Positions 24,771 through 33,965 of a stretch of DNA of 64,000 bases are shown one piece after another (within the stretch, counting starts at the first letter, position 1; the number at the start of each line of letters is the position of its first letter). Below the pieces are notes generated by a model. That model saw only the letters and a program-made list of their open reading frames with translations. It had not been told where the DNA came from and did no database searches. The position numbers and the translations under genes were made by a program. This DNA is from Bradyrhizobium diazoefficiens (lineage in GTDB: Bacteria; Pseudomonadota; Alphaproteobacteria; Rhizobiales; Xanthobacteraceae). Where the stretch lies: the NCBI RefSeq assembly GCF_018131185.1, contig NZ_JAFCJE010000006.1, forward strand, positions 372,001-436,000, read 5' to 3'.

Positions 24771-26207
24771 ATGAGCTTTGAGACTGCAGGTTATCAACTG
24801 GCGCCGGTGCTGCCCGAGATCGTGCTCGCGGTCGGCGCGATGGCGCTCCTGATGCTGGGAGCCTATCGCGGGCAGGGGACGACCGGCGCAATCACCTCGC
24901 TGGCGGTCGTGCTCCTGGGGGTGGTCGGCGTGCTCGAATACATGCTGCCTGCGGGCAAGCATGTGACCTTCGGCGGCAGCTTCATCGTCGACGACTTCGC
25001 CCGCTTCATGAAGATCCTGGCCCTGATCGGCTCGGCGGTGACGCTGGTGCTGTCGACCGAGTTCCTGTCCGACCCCTCGCGCCGCATCTTCGAATACGCC
25101 ATCCTGGTGCTGCTCTCGACCCTCGGCATGATGGTGCTGATCTCGGCCGGCGACCTGATCTCGCTCTATCTCGGCCTCGAACTGATGTCGCTTGCGCTCT
25201 ACGTCGTGGCGGCCTCCAACCGCGACAACGCCAAGTCGACCGAAGCCGGTCTGAAGTACTTCGTGCTCGGCGCGCTGTCGTCGGGCATGCTGCTCTACGG
25301 CTCCTCTCTCATTTACGGCTTTACCGGAACCGTCAGCTTCACCGGCATCGCTGCGGCGGCGACGGTCTCGAATGTCGGCCTCGTGTTCGGCCTCGTCTTC
25401 CTGCTCGTCGGCCTCTGCTTCAAGGTCTCGGCCGTGCCGTTCCACATGTGGACGCCTGATGTCTATGAGGGCGCGCCGACCCCGGTCACCGCCTTCTTCG
25501 CCTCGGCGCCGAAGGTGGCCGCGCTCGCGGTTTTCACCCGCGTCACGCTGACCGCATTCCCGGGCATCGTCTCGCAGTGGCAGCAGATCCTGGTGTTCGT
25601 GGCGATCGCCTCGATGGCGCTGGGTTCGTTCGCCGCGATCGGCCAGAGCAACATCAAGCGCCTGATGGCGTACTCCTCGATCGGCCATATGGGTTTTGCC
25701 TTGGTCGGCCTTGCCTCGGGCACGGTCGAGGGCGCGCAGGGCGTCTTGATGTACATCGTGATCTATGTCGCGATGACGCTGGGCTCGTTCTCGATCATCC
25801 TCGCCATGCGCCGCAACGGCCAGGCCGTCGAGCAGATCAGCGATTTCGCTGGTCTGTCGCGCACCAATCCGCTGCTTGCCTTCATGTTCGCGATGCTGCT
25901 GTTCTCGCTCGCCGGCATCCCGCCGCTCGCCGGCTTCTTCGCCAAATGGTACGTCTTCGTCGCCGCCATCAAGGCGAATTTGTTCACGCTCGCCGTCGTC
26001 GGCGTGCTGACCAGCGTGGTCGGAGCCTACTACTACCTCGCCATCGTCAAGACGATGTATTTCGACGAGCCGGCCGGGCAGGTCGATCCGGTGCGTATCG
26101 AGGTCAAGACGGTGCTGGCGGTGTTCGGCCTGTTCAACATCCTGTTTGCGCTGTTCGCAGGTCCGGTGGTGAGCGTCGCCTCCGCCGCCGCAAAGTCGCT
26201 GTTCTAG
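24771..26207 (+). CDS. nuoN: NADH-quinone oxidoreductase subunit N
   Basis: 478 residues, the ND2-type antiporter-like subunit. LYLGLELMSLALYVVAASNR, KYFVLGALSSGMLLYGSSLI, VPFHMWTPDVYEGAPTPVTA and NIKRLMAYSSIGHMGFALVG are the expected conserved blocks with the pumping lysines. It is the last Nuo subunit, but the transcript very likely continues: birA begins one base after its stop. Confidence 0.98.
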   Translation: MSFETAGYQLAPVLPEIVLAVGAMALLMLGAYRGQGTTGAITSLAVVLLGVVGVLEYMLPAGKHVTFGGSFIVDDFARFMKILALIGSAVTLVLSTEFLSDPSRRIFEYAILVLLSTLGMMVLISAGDLISLYLGLELMSLALYVVAASNRDNAKSTEAGLKYFVLGALSSGMLLYGSSLIYGFTGTVSFTGIAAAATVSNVGLVFGLVFLLVGLCFKVSAVPFHMWTPDVYEGAPTPVTAFFASAPKVAALAVFTRVTLTAFPGIVSQWQQILVFVAIASMALGSFAAIGQSNIKRLMAYSSIGHMGFALVGLASGTVEGAQGVLMYIVIYVAMTLGSFSIILAMRRNGQAVEQISDFAGLSRTNPLLAFMFAMLLFSLAGIPPLAGFFAKWYVFVAAIKANLFTLAVVGVLTSVVGAYYYLAIVKTMYFDEPAGQVDPVRIEVKTVLAVFGLFNILFALFAGPVVSVASAAAKSLF

Positions 26208-26208
26208 G

Positions 26209-27015
26209 ATGGCTTTCGCGCTCGGTCCTCGCGCATCGGCCGCGGGCTACAAGCTCGCGGCGTTCGAACGGATCGGCTCGACCAATACCGAGGCGATCGA
26301 GCGGGCGAGGGCCGGCGAGCGCGGCCCGATCTGGTTCGTCACGTCGGAACAGACCGCCGGCAGAGGGCGCCGCCAGCGCGCCTGGATCGCGCCGCGCGGC
26401 AATCTCGCCGCCAGCATCCTCGAAGTCATGGACGTCGCCCCTGCCGTCGCCGCCACGCTCGGCTTTGCCGCGGGGCTCGCCGAAGAGGCGGCGCTGGAGA
26501 AGGTCAGCCTCGAGGCCGCGCTGCGCCTCGGCGAGGGCCGCCCCCGCTACGCCCTGAAATGGCCCAACGACGTGCTCGCGGGCGGCAAGAAGCTGGTCGG
26601 CATAGCGCTCGAAGCCGAGGCCATCGGCGATCGCCTCGCCGTGGTGGCGGGCATGGGCACCAATGTCGTCGCCGCGCCCGAGGGTACGCCGACGCCTGCG
26701 GTGTCCCTGGCTGCGCTCGGCGTCCAGATCAGCGCGGAGGAGCTGTTCTCGGCGCTCTCCGACGCCTGGGTCGAGTTCCGCGGCATCTGGGACAATGGCC
26801 GCGGCTTCGCCGAGATCCGCAGGCTGTGGCTGGAGCGCGCCGCCGGTCTCGGGGAGAAGGTCGCGATCCACACGGGAACGACGACGCTGGAAGGCATTTT
26901 TGACACCATCGACGACACCGGCTGCCTGATCGTCCGTACCGCGGAGGGCCGCCGCGTACCGGTCGCCGCGGGCGAGGTGTTCTTCGGCCCGGTCGCCTCC
27001 GTGGGAGCTGCGTGA
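26209..27015 (+). CDS. birA: Biotin--[acetyl-CoA-carboxylase] ligase, catalytic-only form
   Basis: 268 residues. The enzyme activates biotin with ATP and attaches it to the biotin carboxyl carrier protein and other carboxylases. The biotinyl-AMP loop GRGRRQRAW is at 51-59, LKWPNDVLAGGKKLVGI at about 117-133, and a C-terminal SH3-like domain (GEKVAIHTGTTTLEGIFDTI then GEVFFGPV). There is no N-terminal winged helix, so it is not a BirA repressor. It is coupled to nuoN and overlaps the next gene (GTGATGGCG). Confidence 0.95.
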   Translation: MAFALGPRASAAGYKLAAFERIGSTNTEAIERARAGERGPIWFVTSEQTAGRGRRQRAWIAPRGNLAASILEVMDVAPAVAATLGFAAGLAEEAALEKVSLEAALRLGEGRPRYALKWPNDVLAGGKKLVGIALEAEAIGDRLAVVAGMGTNVVAAPEGTPTPAVSLAALGVQISAEELFSALSDAWVEFRGIWDNGRGFAEIRRLWLERAAGLGEKVAIHTGTTTLEGIFDTIDDTGCLIVRTAEGRRVPVAAGEVFFGPVASVGAA

Positions 27016-28685
27016 TGGCGAAGCCCGAGGAACTGGTATTTGCGCCGCTCGGCGGCGTCGGCGAGATCGGCATGAACCTGTCGATCTACGGCCTCGGCAG
27101 CCGCCAGCAGCGCGCCTGGCTCGCGGTCGATCTCGGCGTCTCCTTCGGCGACGAGGAGCATCTGCCGGGCATCGACCTGATCATGCCCGACATCAGCTTC
27201 CTGGAGAAGGAACGCAAGAACCTGATGGGGCTGGTGCTGACCCACGCCCATGAGGACCATTTCGGCGCCATCATCGACCTCTGGCCCAAGCTGAAATGCC
27301 CGATCTATGCGACGCAGTTCAGTGCCGCTTTGTTCGAGGCCAAATGCGCCGCCGAGCGCAACGCGCCGAAGATCCCGGTGACGGTGGTGCCGTCGGGCGG
27401 CCGCGTCGATGTCGGCCCGTTCAACGTCGAGTTCATTCCCGTCGCGCATTCCATTCCCGAGGCGCACGCGCTGGCGATCCACACCTCGGTCGGCACGGTG
27501 CTGCACACCGGCGACTGGAAGATCGACCCGACGCCGACCCTCGGACGTCCGACCGACGAGAAGCGGCTGCGCGAACTGGGCGATGAGGGGCTGATCGCCC
27601 TGATCGGCGATTCCACCAACGCGGTGCGCGACGGCCGCTCGCCTTCGGAAGCGGACGTCGCCCAGACCATCATCGACCTCGTGAAGGCGGCCAAGGGCCG
27701 CGTCGCCGTCACGACCTTCGCCTCCAACGTCGCCCGCATCAAGGCGGTGGCCGCCGCTGCGAAAGCTTCCGACCGCGAAGTCGTCGTGGTCGGCCGCGCC
27801 ATGGAGCGCGTGGTTCAGGTCGCGCGCGAGACCGGCTATCTCGACGGCGTGCAGAATTTCCGCTCGCCCGACATCTACGGCCACCTTCCGCAGGACAAGG
27901 TGCTGGCGCTCTGCACCGGCAGCCAGGGCGAGCCGCGCGCCGCGCTGGCGCGCATCGCCAATGACGACCATCCCGAGATCACGCTCAACCGCGGCGACAG
28001 CGTCATCTTCTCCTCACGCACCATCCCGGGCAACGAGAAGGCGGTCGGCTCGATCGTCAACAATCTGGTCCTGCAGGGCGTCGAGATCATCACCGACCGC
28101 GACGCTCTGGTCCACGTCTCCGGTCATCCCCGTCGCGACGAATTGCGCGACCTGATCGCCTGGACCAGGCCGCCGCTCCTGATCCCCGTCCATGGCGAGG
28201 CCCTGCATCTGCACGAGCACGCCAAGCTGGCGCGCGCTGCCGGCGTGCCGCGCGTGCTGGTCTGCCGCAACGGCGACCTCGTCAAGCTCGGCCCCGGCGA
28301 TCCCGGCATCATTGGCGAGGTGCCGTCGGGCCGTCTGTACAAGGACGGCACGATCCTGGAGGATTCCAAGTCCCGCGCGGTGGTCGAGCGGCGGCGCATG
28401 GCCTTCTCCGGCTGCGCCTTCGTCGCGATTGCCATGACCGAGCAGGGCGAGCTTGCCGACGATCCCGAGGTGGATCTCGTCGGCATCCCCGAGAAGAACA
28501 GGGCGGGCGAGCCCTTCGACGACCTCGTCTTCGATGCCGTGATGTCGACCATCGAGGGACTGCCGAAGGCGCGCCGCCGCGATGCTGACGCTCTCGCCGA
28601 GTCGGTGCGACGCGCTGTCCGGGCCGTCATCAACGAACATTGGGGCAAAAAGCCCCCCTGTCTGGTACACGTACTGACAGTCTAA
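27015..28685 (+). CDS. rnj: Ribonuclease J
   Basis: 556 residues from the ATG at 27015; a GTG at 27012 would add one. The metallo-beta-lactamase/beta-CASP nuclease acts in rRNA maturation and mRNA decay with both 5'-exo and endo activity. The metal-binding signature HAHEDHFGAI is at 77-86, HSIPEAHAL and LHTGDWKID follow, and the beta-CASP motif region VTTFASNVARI and GRAMERVV lie in the middle. VHVSGHPRRDELRDLI and PVHGEALHLHEHAKLA form the C-terminal active-site blocks. It overlaps birA and is followed 12 bp later by mce. Confidence 0.95.
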   Translation: MAKPEELVFAPLGGVGEIGMNLSIYGLGSRQQRAWLAVDLGVSFGDEEHLPGIDLIMPDISFLEKERKNLMGLVLTHAHEDHFGAIIDLWPKLKCPIYATQFSAALFEAKCAAERNAPKIPVTVVPSGGRVDVGPFNVEFIPVAHSIPEAHALAIHTSVGTVLHTGDWKIDPTPTLGRPTDEKRLRELGDEGLIALIGDSTNAVRDGRSPSEADVAQTIIDLVKAAKGRVAVTTFASNVARIKAVAAAAKASDREVVVVGRAMERVVQVARETGYLDGVQNFRSPDIYGHLPQDKVLALCTGSQGEPRAALARIANDDHPEITLNRGDSVIFSSRTIPGNEKAVGSIVNNLVLQGVEIITDRDALVHVSGHPRRDELRDLIAWTRPPLLIPVHGEALHLHEHAKLARAAGVPRVLVCRNGDLVKLGPGDPGIIGEVPSGRLYKDGTILEDSKSRAVVERRRMAFSGCAFVAIAMTEQGELADDPEVDLVGIPEKNRAGEPFDDLVFDAVMSTIEGLPKARRRDADALAESVRRAVRAVINEHWGKKPPCLVHVLTV

Positions 28686-28697
28686 GGGGAGAGAACC

Positions 28698-29102
28698 ATG
28701 CTGGGCCGGCTCAACCATGTCGCGATCGCGACCAAGGATGCCGTCAAGGCCGCCAGGATCTATGGCGCGGCGTTCGGTGCCGAGATCTCGGAGGCCGTTC
28801 CGCTGCCCGAGCACGGCGTCATCACCGTGTTCGCCACGCTCCCCAACACCAAGATCGAGTTCATTGAGCCGCTCGGCGAGGCCTCGCCGATCGCAAAATT
28901 CGTCGAGCGCAATCCGGACGGCGGCATCCACCATGTCTGCTACGAGGTCGTGGATATCATCGCCTCGCGCGACACGCTGGTGAAGGAGGGGGCTCGCGTG
29001 CTCGGCGACGGCGTGCCGAAGATCGGTGCCCACGGCAAGCCGGTGCTGTTCCTGCACCCGAAGGATTTTTCCGGGGCGCTGGTCGAAATCGAGCAGGCGT
29101 AA
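28698..29102 (+). CDS. mce: Methylmalonyl-CoA epimerase
   Basis: 134 residues of the vicinal-oxygen-chelate fold. It interconverts (2R)- and (2S)-methylmalonyl-CoA in the propionyl-CoA to succinyl-CoA route. LNHVAIATKD at 5-14 gives the first metal histidine, IEFIEPLGEASPIAKFV the glutamate region, and GGIHHVCYEVVD the second half-site histidine, with LVEIEQA carrying the last glutamate. The RBS GGGGAGAG lies 8 bases upstream. Order rnj-mce-DUF1467 is typical of alphaproteobacteria. Confidence 0.95.
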   Translation: MLGRLNHVAIATKDAVKAARIYGAAFGAEISEAVPLPEHGVITVFATLPNTKIEFIEPLGEASPIAKFVERNPDGGIHHVCYEVVDIIASRDTLVKEGARVLGDGVPKIGAHGKPVLFLHPKDFSGALVEIEQA

Positions 29103-29111
29103 GGCCGTCCC

Positions 29112-29387
29112 ATGGCCATCCAGATATCGACCGCGATCGCGATCTACTTCGTCATCTGGTGGGTCGCGCTGTTCCTGACGCTGCCGTTCGGCGTGCGCAG
29201 CCAGCACGAGGACGGCGTCGGCGCGCCCGGCACCGACCCCGGTGCCCCGATCCTGACCCGGATGGGCCGCAAGCTGATCTGGACCACGATCATCTCTGCG
29301 ATCATCTATGGCCTCGGCATGATCGCCTTTAACGCCGGCTATCTCTCGATCGAGCGCCTGTCGAAACTGATGGGAATGCCGTTTTAG
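29112..29387 (+). CDS. DUF1467 family membrane protein
   Basis: 91 residues with two TM helices (about 6-27, AIAIYFVIWWVALFLTLPFG, and 56-76, LIWTTIISAIIYGLGMIAF) joined by a polar loop containing HEDGVGAPGTDPGAP, which is the DUF1467 hallmark. The function is unknown, but the gene is regularly found between mce and proS in alphaproteobacteria. Here it follows mce by 9 bp, while proS lies nearly 17 kb further on. Confidence 0.9.
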   Translation: MAIQISTAIAIYFVIWWVALFLTLPFGVRSQHEDGVGAPGTDPGAPILTRMGRKLIWTTIISAIIYGLGMIAFNAGYLSIERLSKLMGMPF

Positions 29388-29419
29388 TCGCTTTTGCTGA
29401 CGACATTTTTGGGGGACAC

Positions 29420-29767
29420 ATGACTTTTCAGAGGATCGTCATTGCGCTTCTGGTGCTGATCGTCGCAGGGCTCGGCGCCGTCGGCTATATCGAATGGAAG
29501 ATGGCCGTGCAGGTGCGGACGCTGAAGGCATTCGTCGAGGGCTATGTCTTCAACGAAGCCGTGATGGCCTGCGAGCAGACCAAGAGCTCGACGCCGTTCA
29601 AATGGAACGGCGGCAAGAGCACCTCGGTGATCGGCCTGAACTCGGTCAAGACAGACAAATACACCGTCAGCGCCAGCTACACGCTGGTGGCGGACCTCGT
29701 TTACTGTGATTACGATCCCATCAAGAAAAAGGCCGAGATCGGCTCGAGCTTCCTGGAGCGCGAGTAA
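29420..29767 (+). CDS. Hypothetical membrane-anchored protein
   Basis: 115 residues: one N-terminal TM or uncleaved signal (about 5-23, RIVIALLVLIVAGLGAVGYI) and a periplasmic domain with two cysteines (in MACEQTKS and VYCDYDP) that could form a disulfide. GGKSTSVIGLNSVKTDKYTV is followed by beta-rich sequence. GGGGGAC just before the ATG is the ribosome site. I do not recognise a family. It sits at the junction between the conserved operon and the accessory region. Confidence 0.65.
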   Translation: MTFQRIVIALLVLIVAGLGAVGYIEWKMAVQVRTLKAFVEGYVFNEAVMACEQTKSSTPFKWNGGKSTSVIGLNSVKTDKYTVSASYTLVADLVYCDYDPIKKKAEIGSSFLERE

Positions 29768-29856
29768 TGGTTCAGCCTCGCCGGGCGTGAACTCGGCAAG
29801 GCCTGCACGCTTCTCGCGCGAGAGCGTCCCTGCAAGGGAGGCTTTACGCGCGGCGG

Positions 29857-30120
29857 TCAGATGGCTCGGCGTTGCCGGCCTGCAATCATGCCATAGACGA
29901 ACAGCACGATGATCGCCCCGACGACTGCACCGATCAATCCCGCGCCTTCTCCGGGACGATACCAGCCGAGTGACTGGCCGAGGTAGGTCGCAACGAAAGC
30001 GCCAACGATTCCGAGGATGGTCGTCAGGATGAAGCCCGACGGCTCGTTGTCCCCGGGCATGATGAACTTGGCTATGACGCCGGCGATGAAGCCGATGATG
30101 ATCGTCCAGAGAATGCTCAT
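29857..30120 (-). CDS. GlsB/YeaQ/YmgE family stress-response membrane protein
   Basis: 87 residues from the ATG at 30120 (GAGG eight bases upstream); an in-frame TTG two codons earlier is less likely. It has three glycine-rich TM helices: TIIIGFIAGVIAKFIMPGD, GFILTTILGIVGAFVATYLG and GLIGAVVGAIIVLFVYGMIA. The MPGD and TTILGIVGA motifs identify the transglycosylase-associated/GlsB family, small inner-membrane proteins linked to envelope stress in many bacteria. It lies 28 bp downstream of the YidB-like gene on the same strand. Confidence 0.93.
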   Translation of the reverse strand: MSILWTIIIGFIAGVIAKFIMPGDNEPSGFILTTILGIVGAFVATYLGQSLGWYRPGEGAGLIGAVVGAIIVLFVYGMIAGRQRRAI

Positions 30121-30148
30121 GTCCAAAACCTCTTCACGTTGAGCAGAT

Positions 30149-30616
30149 TCAAGCCTGGGGCAGGCGGCCGTCCGGCGTGTACTTGTCGACCGCTGCGGGC
30201 AATTCCCGGGACAGCCTTGCGAGGATCTCGTCCTGCGAGAGCCCCGTCTGCTGTTCGAGTTGCTCGAGCAGGTCGGCGCCGACGGCAGTTTTCAGCTCAG
30301 GCGGAGAGATTTCTTTGTTGGGGCCGGGCTTTACCCAGGAATCGGCGATCTCGCCCTTGCCATTCTGGTTAAACCTTTCCAGGAGCTCGCCAATTCCGCC
30401 ATTGAGCAGACCCCCGATCCCGCCTGCGCCGAGCATGCCGCCGAGGTTGCCGAGCAGCCCCCCGAGCGGCTCCTGGACATTCGCGCCGGCGGGTCCTCCG
30501 CCAGCAGATCCCGCGCCTGAACCTTTGAGCATTTCGGCCAGCTTGTCGCGGTTTTGGTAGCCAGCTATTGCCAGCATCGCCAGCAGGGCAGTCATGGAAG
30601 GCATTCCGCGGGCCAT
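30149..30616 (-). CDS. YidB family protein (DUF937)
   Basis: 155 residues from the ATG at 30616, chosen for GGAG six bases upstream. It has a short hydrophobic N-terminus (MTALLAMLAIAGY), a glycine-rich low-complexity central region (GGLLGNLGGMLGAGGIGG), and the conserved C-terminal YidB/DUF937 domain (GKGEIADSWVKPGPNKEISP, then LLEQLEQQTGLSQDEILARL and a LP..VDKYTPDGRLP end). The family function is not established. Probably co-transcribed with the GlsB-like gene. Confidence 0.9.
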   Translation of the reverse strand: MARGMPSMTALLAMLAIAGYQNRDKLAEMLKGSGAGSAGGGPAGANVQEPLGGLLGNLGGMLGAGGIGGLLNGGIGELLERFNQNGKGEIADSWVKPGPNKEISPPELKTAVGADLLEQLEQQTGLSQDEILARLSRELPAAVDKYTPDGRLPQA

Positions 30617-30836
30617 TGGCGTCTCCGTGAGATCCGAGACAAGCGAAACTGTCTCAGCCCGCTTGAGTTCCCGAAGTCGCCGACGCTCATGCGCGGCGAA
30701 GCGTCCCGGCTCGCGCGGCCGCAGAGACGCCCGCTGCAACGGCAGGCCGGGGACAGCGCGCCAGGACGTGTTAGATCATGTCTTGAACGGACCGGAGCCG
30801 GAGGAGCCCGGGACGAAGCACCGCGCGAGAACGAAA

Positions 30837-31469
30837 ATGACATCATCCTACGCCGCCGACCGAATCGTCGATCTCTACCAGCGCCATGCATCGGACTGGA
30901 TCGAGCAGCGTGCCCGGAGCAGCCTGTTCGAACGCGCCTGGGTCGACCGCTTCCGAGCGCTGCTGCCTCCGGGCGGCGCGGTGCTCGATTTGGGCTGCGG
31001 TTCGGCCATGCCGATTGCCGGATACCTGATCGGTTGCGGTCTCAGCGTCGCCGGCGTGGATTCTGCGCCGGCGATGATTGCAGCCTGCCGACGTCGTTTT
31101 CCGGAGCAGGAATGGATCGTCGGCGACATGCGGCGGCTTGCATTGCAGCGCCGCTTTTGCGGCATTTTGGCCTGGGACAGCTTCTTTCACCTGTCCTTTG
31201 ACGACCAGCGCTGCATGTTTTCGCGCTTTCGCGAGCACGCCGCACCAGGCGCGGTGCTGATGTTCACGAGCGGTCCGGCGCATGGCGAGGCGACCGGACA
31301 ATTGGGGGGTGAGACCCTGTATCATGCGAGCCTGGATGCAAGCGAATATCGCGCGCTGCTCGATCGGAACGGTTTTCGCGTCGTGGCGCATGTGGTCGAG
31401 GACCCCGCTTGCGGGGGCCACACCGTCTGGCTGGCACAGCTCATCGACGCGCCCGGTTGGGCCGAATGA
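30837..31469 (+). CDS. Class I SAM-dependent methyltransferase
   Basis: 210 residues. Motif I, AVLDLGCGSAMPIAGYL (48-64), binds SAM; VAGVDSAPAMIAACRRR is motif II, and GILAWDSFFHLSFDDQ is the post-II region. The rest fits a Methyltransf_25-like fold with no extra domain. The ATG at 30837 follows directly after a charged leader, and the upstream in-frame extension has no family similarity. The substrate is unknown. It lies 115 bp upstream of the methylthioribose kinase; shared transcription is possible. Confidence 0.88.
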   Translation: MTSSYAADRIVDLYQRHASDWIEQRARSSLFERAWVDRFRALLPPGGAVLDLGCGSAMPIAGYLIGCGLSVAGVDSAPAMIAACRRRFPEQEWIVGDMRRLALQRRFCGILAWDSFFHLSFDDQRCMFSRFREHAAPGAVLMFTSGPAHGEATGQLGGETLYHASLDASEYRALLDRNGFRVVAHVVEDPACGGHTVWLAQLIDAPGWAE

Positions 31470-31584
31470 TCGTCGCGATAGGCGACGGCGTCCTTTGCGA
31501 CTATGATGGCCTGAAAACAAGGCCGGCCTGAATCCTGACATGGGAGTGCACGATTGCTCCCGCCGGCAGAGGGGGGAGACCGGC

Positions 31585-32895
31585 ATGAGTTCATCGCCTC
31601 GAACGTTGGCCGATCCGCGGCGCCAGGATTATCGGATTCTCCAGGAAGCCGATCTGCGGGACTACATTGCGGATGTCTTCGATGTCGCAGCCCGACTGGG
31701 CGGCCCGCCGGCATCCTGGGCGATCACCGAGGTCGGCGACGGCAATCTCAATCTCGTCTTCATCGTGAAGGGCGCGCGTGGCGGCATCGCGGTGAAGCAG
31801 GCGCTGCCTTATGTCCGTCTCGTCGGCGAGAGCTGGCCGCTGCCGCTGTCGAGGGCCCATTACGAATATTTGGCGCTGTCCAAGCACGCCCGGTTCGCGC
31901 CCGGCCTCGTCCCGGTAGTGCTGCATCATAACGAGGCGCTGGCGTTGACGGTCATGGAGCTGCTGGAGCCCCACATCATCATGCGCAAGGGGCTGGTCGC
32001 GGGAACGCGCTATCCGCGCTTCGTGGACGACATCACCACGTTCATGGCGCGGACCCTGTTCTTCACCTCCGACCTCGCATTGTCGGCGGCAGAGAAGAAG
32101 GAGGGGATCGCCGCCTTCGCCGGCAACCACGCGCTCTGCAAGATCACCGAGGACCTGATCTTCACAGATCCCTACCGTATTGCCGAGCAGAACCGCTGGA
32201 CCGCGCCCTATCTCGACGGCCTGGCTGCCGAGCTGCGCGACGACATGGAGCTGCACGTTGCGGTCTCCCGCCTCAAGCTTAAATTCATGGCGAGCCCGGA
32301 AGCTCTGCTGCACGGCGACCTCCACACCGGCTCGATCATGGTTACGGACAGCCAGACGCGGGTGATCGATCCGGAATTTGCTTTCTACGGCCCGATGGGG
32401 TTCGACGTCGGCGCCGTGCTGGCCAACCTCTTGATGGCCTTTTTCGCCTCCGCCGGCCACGAGCGCTCGCCGGGCGAGCGGGCCGCGTTCGAGACCTGGG
32501 TGCTGGAGACGGTCGAGCAGGTCTGGCACGGGTTCGTCCGGAAATTCCTCGAACTCTGGCGCGCGGGCGGAGCAGGCGACGCCTATCCGGCCTCGCTCTT
32601 CGCGGGGGAGCCGGGCGCAGCACGGCTGGAGGCCGAACGGCAGGCCTACATGCAGCGCCTGTTCACTGATGCCGTCGGCTTCGCCGCCGCAAAAATCATC
32701 CGCCGCATCTTCGGTCTCGCCCACAACATCGATTTCGAGCTGATCGAGGATCCGAAGAAGCGCGCCATCAGCGAAGCCCGCGCCGTGCGGCTCGCACGGG
32801 CGATGATGATGGAGACGGGGACATTTCGGACAATCGCCGACGTCACGAGCGCCGCGCGAAGACTGCGCGATTGGCAAGCGGAGCTATCCGGCTGA
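31585..32895 (+). CDS. mtnK: S-methyl-5-thioribose kinase
   Basis: 436 residues of the APH-like kinase fold. It phosphorylates 5-methylthioribose from SAM recycling, feeding the methionine salvage pathway. Signatures are EVGDGNLNLVFIVKG at about 49-63 (ATP loop), LHGDLHTGSIMV (catalytic aspartate) and IDPEFAFYGPMGFDVGA (metal-binding DPE in place of DFG). The start has GGGGGGAGA six bases upstream. The next gene is on the opposite strand; mtnA (MTR-1-P isomerase), the usual partner, is not in this window. Confidence 0.92.
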   Translation: MSSSPRTLADPRRQDYRILQEADLRDYIADVFDVAARLGGPPASWAITEVGDGNLNLVFIVKGARGGIAVKQALPYVRLVGESWPLPLSRAHYEYLALSKHARFAPGLVPVVLHHNEALALTVMELLEPHIIMRKGLVAGTRYPRFVDDITTFMARTLFFTSDLALSAAEKKEGIAAFAGNHALCKITEDLIFTDPYRIAEQNRWTAPYLDGLAAELRDDMELHVAVSRLKLKFMASPEALLHGDLHTGSIMVTDSQTRVIDPEFAFYGPMGFDVGAVLANLLMAFFASAGHERSPGERAAFETWVLETVEQVWHGFVRKFLELWRAGGAGDAYPASLFAGEPGAARLEAERQAYMQRLFTDAVGFAAAKIIRRIFGLAHNIDFELIEDPKKRAISEARAVRLARAMMMETGTFRTIADVTSAARRLRDWQAELSG

Positions 32896-32975
32896 AGACG
32901 TCGCGAAAAGCGACCTCGCAGACTCCGTCATGGCGAGGAGCTCTTGCGACGTTGCCATCCAGCACAGACGCGCGC

Positions 32976-33861
32976 TCAATAAAGCCGCATCGGGAGCGGT
33001 GTGCCATCGGGGCCGACCAGCAGGCCCCAGGTCTCGTCGGCCGCGACCTCGAACTCCCGCTTCTGCGCCGCGCCGCCTTCGAGCTTGAGGGTGACCTTGT
33101 ACCTGCCTGGCGGCAGATCGATCTTCTGGTTCTCGGGCAGCTTGCCCGCGGCGGCGTCGGTGTCCATCAGTTTCTCTCCGGCGCGAGCCGCCAGTCTGAT
33201 GGTTCGCTCATTGACGGTGAGGTCCGCCGCTTCATCCGTCTTGTTGCCGAGCAGCAACGTCACTTGTCCCGGCGCCGGGCGAATACCGGCTGTGGCAGCC
33301 AACGGCTTGCGCAGCGAAAGGTCGGCGATCGTCGTGTTGTCCTGACGGACAAGCCGGAGCAGCCCCGGCCCATCCGACGTCGTGAAGGCGACAACGGCTC
33401 TGTCAGGCTCGACGACTGCACCGCCGTTTTCAGTCCAGCCGCGCTTTTCAAGGGCGGCGCGATAGAAGCCGAGCACGGCCTCCAGACCGAGCGGCGTCTC
33501 GACGTGAGCCGACCTGATGAAGGGTGAATTCTTCGCGGTCATCAGGCTCCAACGGTCGGCGAGCGGCAGGCCGATGTCGTCGGACATCCTGGCTTCGAAC
33601 GTCCGGCTCGTGGCCCGTGCCAGAAGCCCGACGGCATCGCAGAGCAGGCGCTCGCCAAGATAGTCCGGGGCGCAACGGTCCCTCAGCGCCCACCATGTAT
33701 TGTCGACAAAACCGTTCGTCCGCGTGGTGCGGGACCAGTTGATCTGGATGGTGTTCGTCGGGCTGTCGCGAACAGGATCTGGCGTGACAGGGATCGCCAT
33801 CGCCGCCGTCGCGGCGACCAGGCTGCCGGCGAGCAGGATAGCCAGTGTTCCGCGTCTCATT
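32976..33861 (-). CDS. Hypothetical exported protein
   Basis: 294 residues from the ATG at 33861. A signal peptide covers 1-22 (RGTLAILLAGSLVAATAAMA). The mature protein has three cysteines' worth of loop sequence near RDRCAPDYLGERLLCDAVG, a middle domain with LEAVLGFYRAALEKRGW that resembles a repeated two-layer module, and a C-terminal beta-sandwich-like part (IDLPPGRYKVTLKLEGG). It is likely periplasmic. I do not recognise a named family. It is transcribed alone, convergent with mtnK. Confidence 0.7.
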
Positions 33862-33965
33862 TTTCGGCGGTCCTTGGGGCCCAGATAACGATCCTGAGCT
33901 TGGTCGCGTCGATCACGAAAAATGTTCAGTGCTTCTGGCTGGGCGACGACGCACCGCAATACGCA

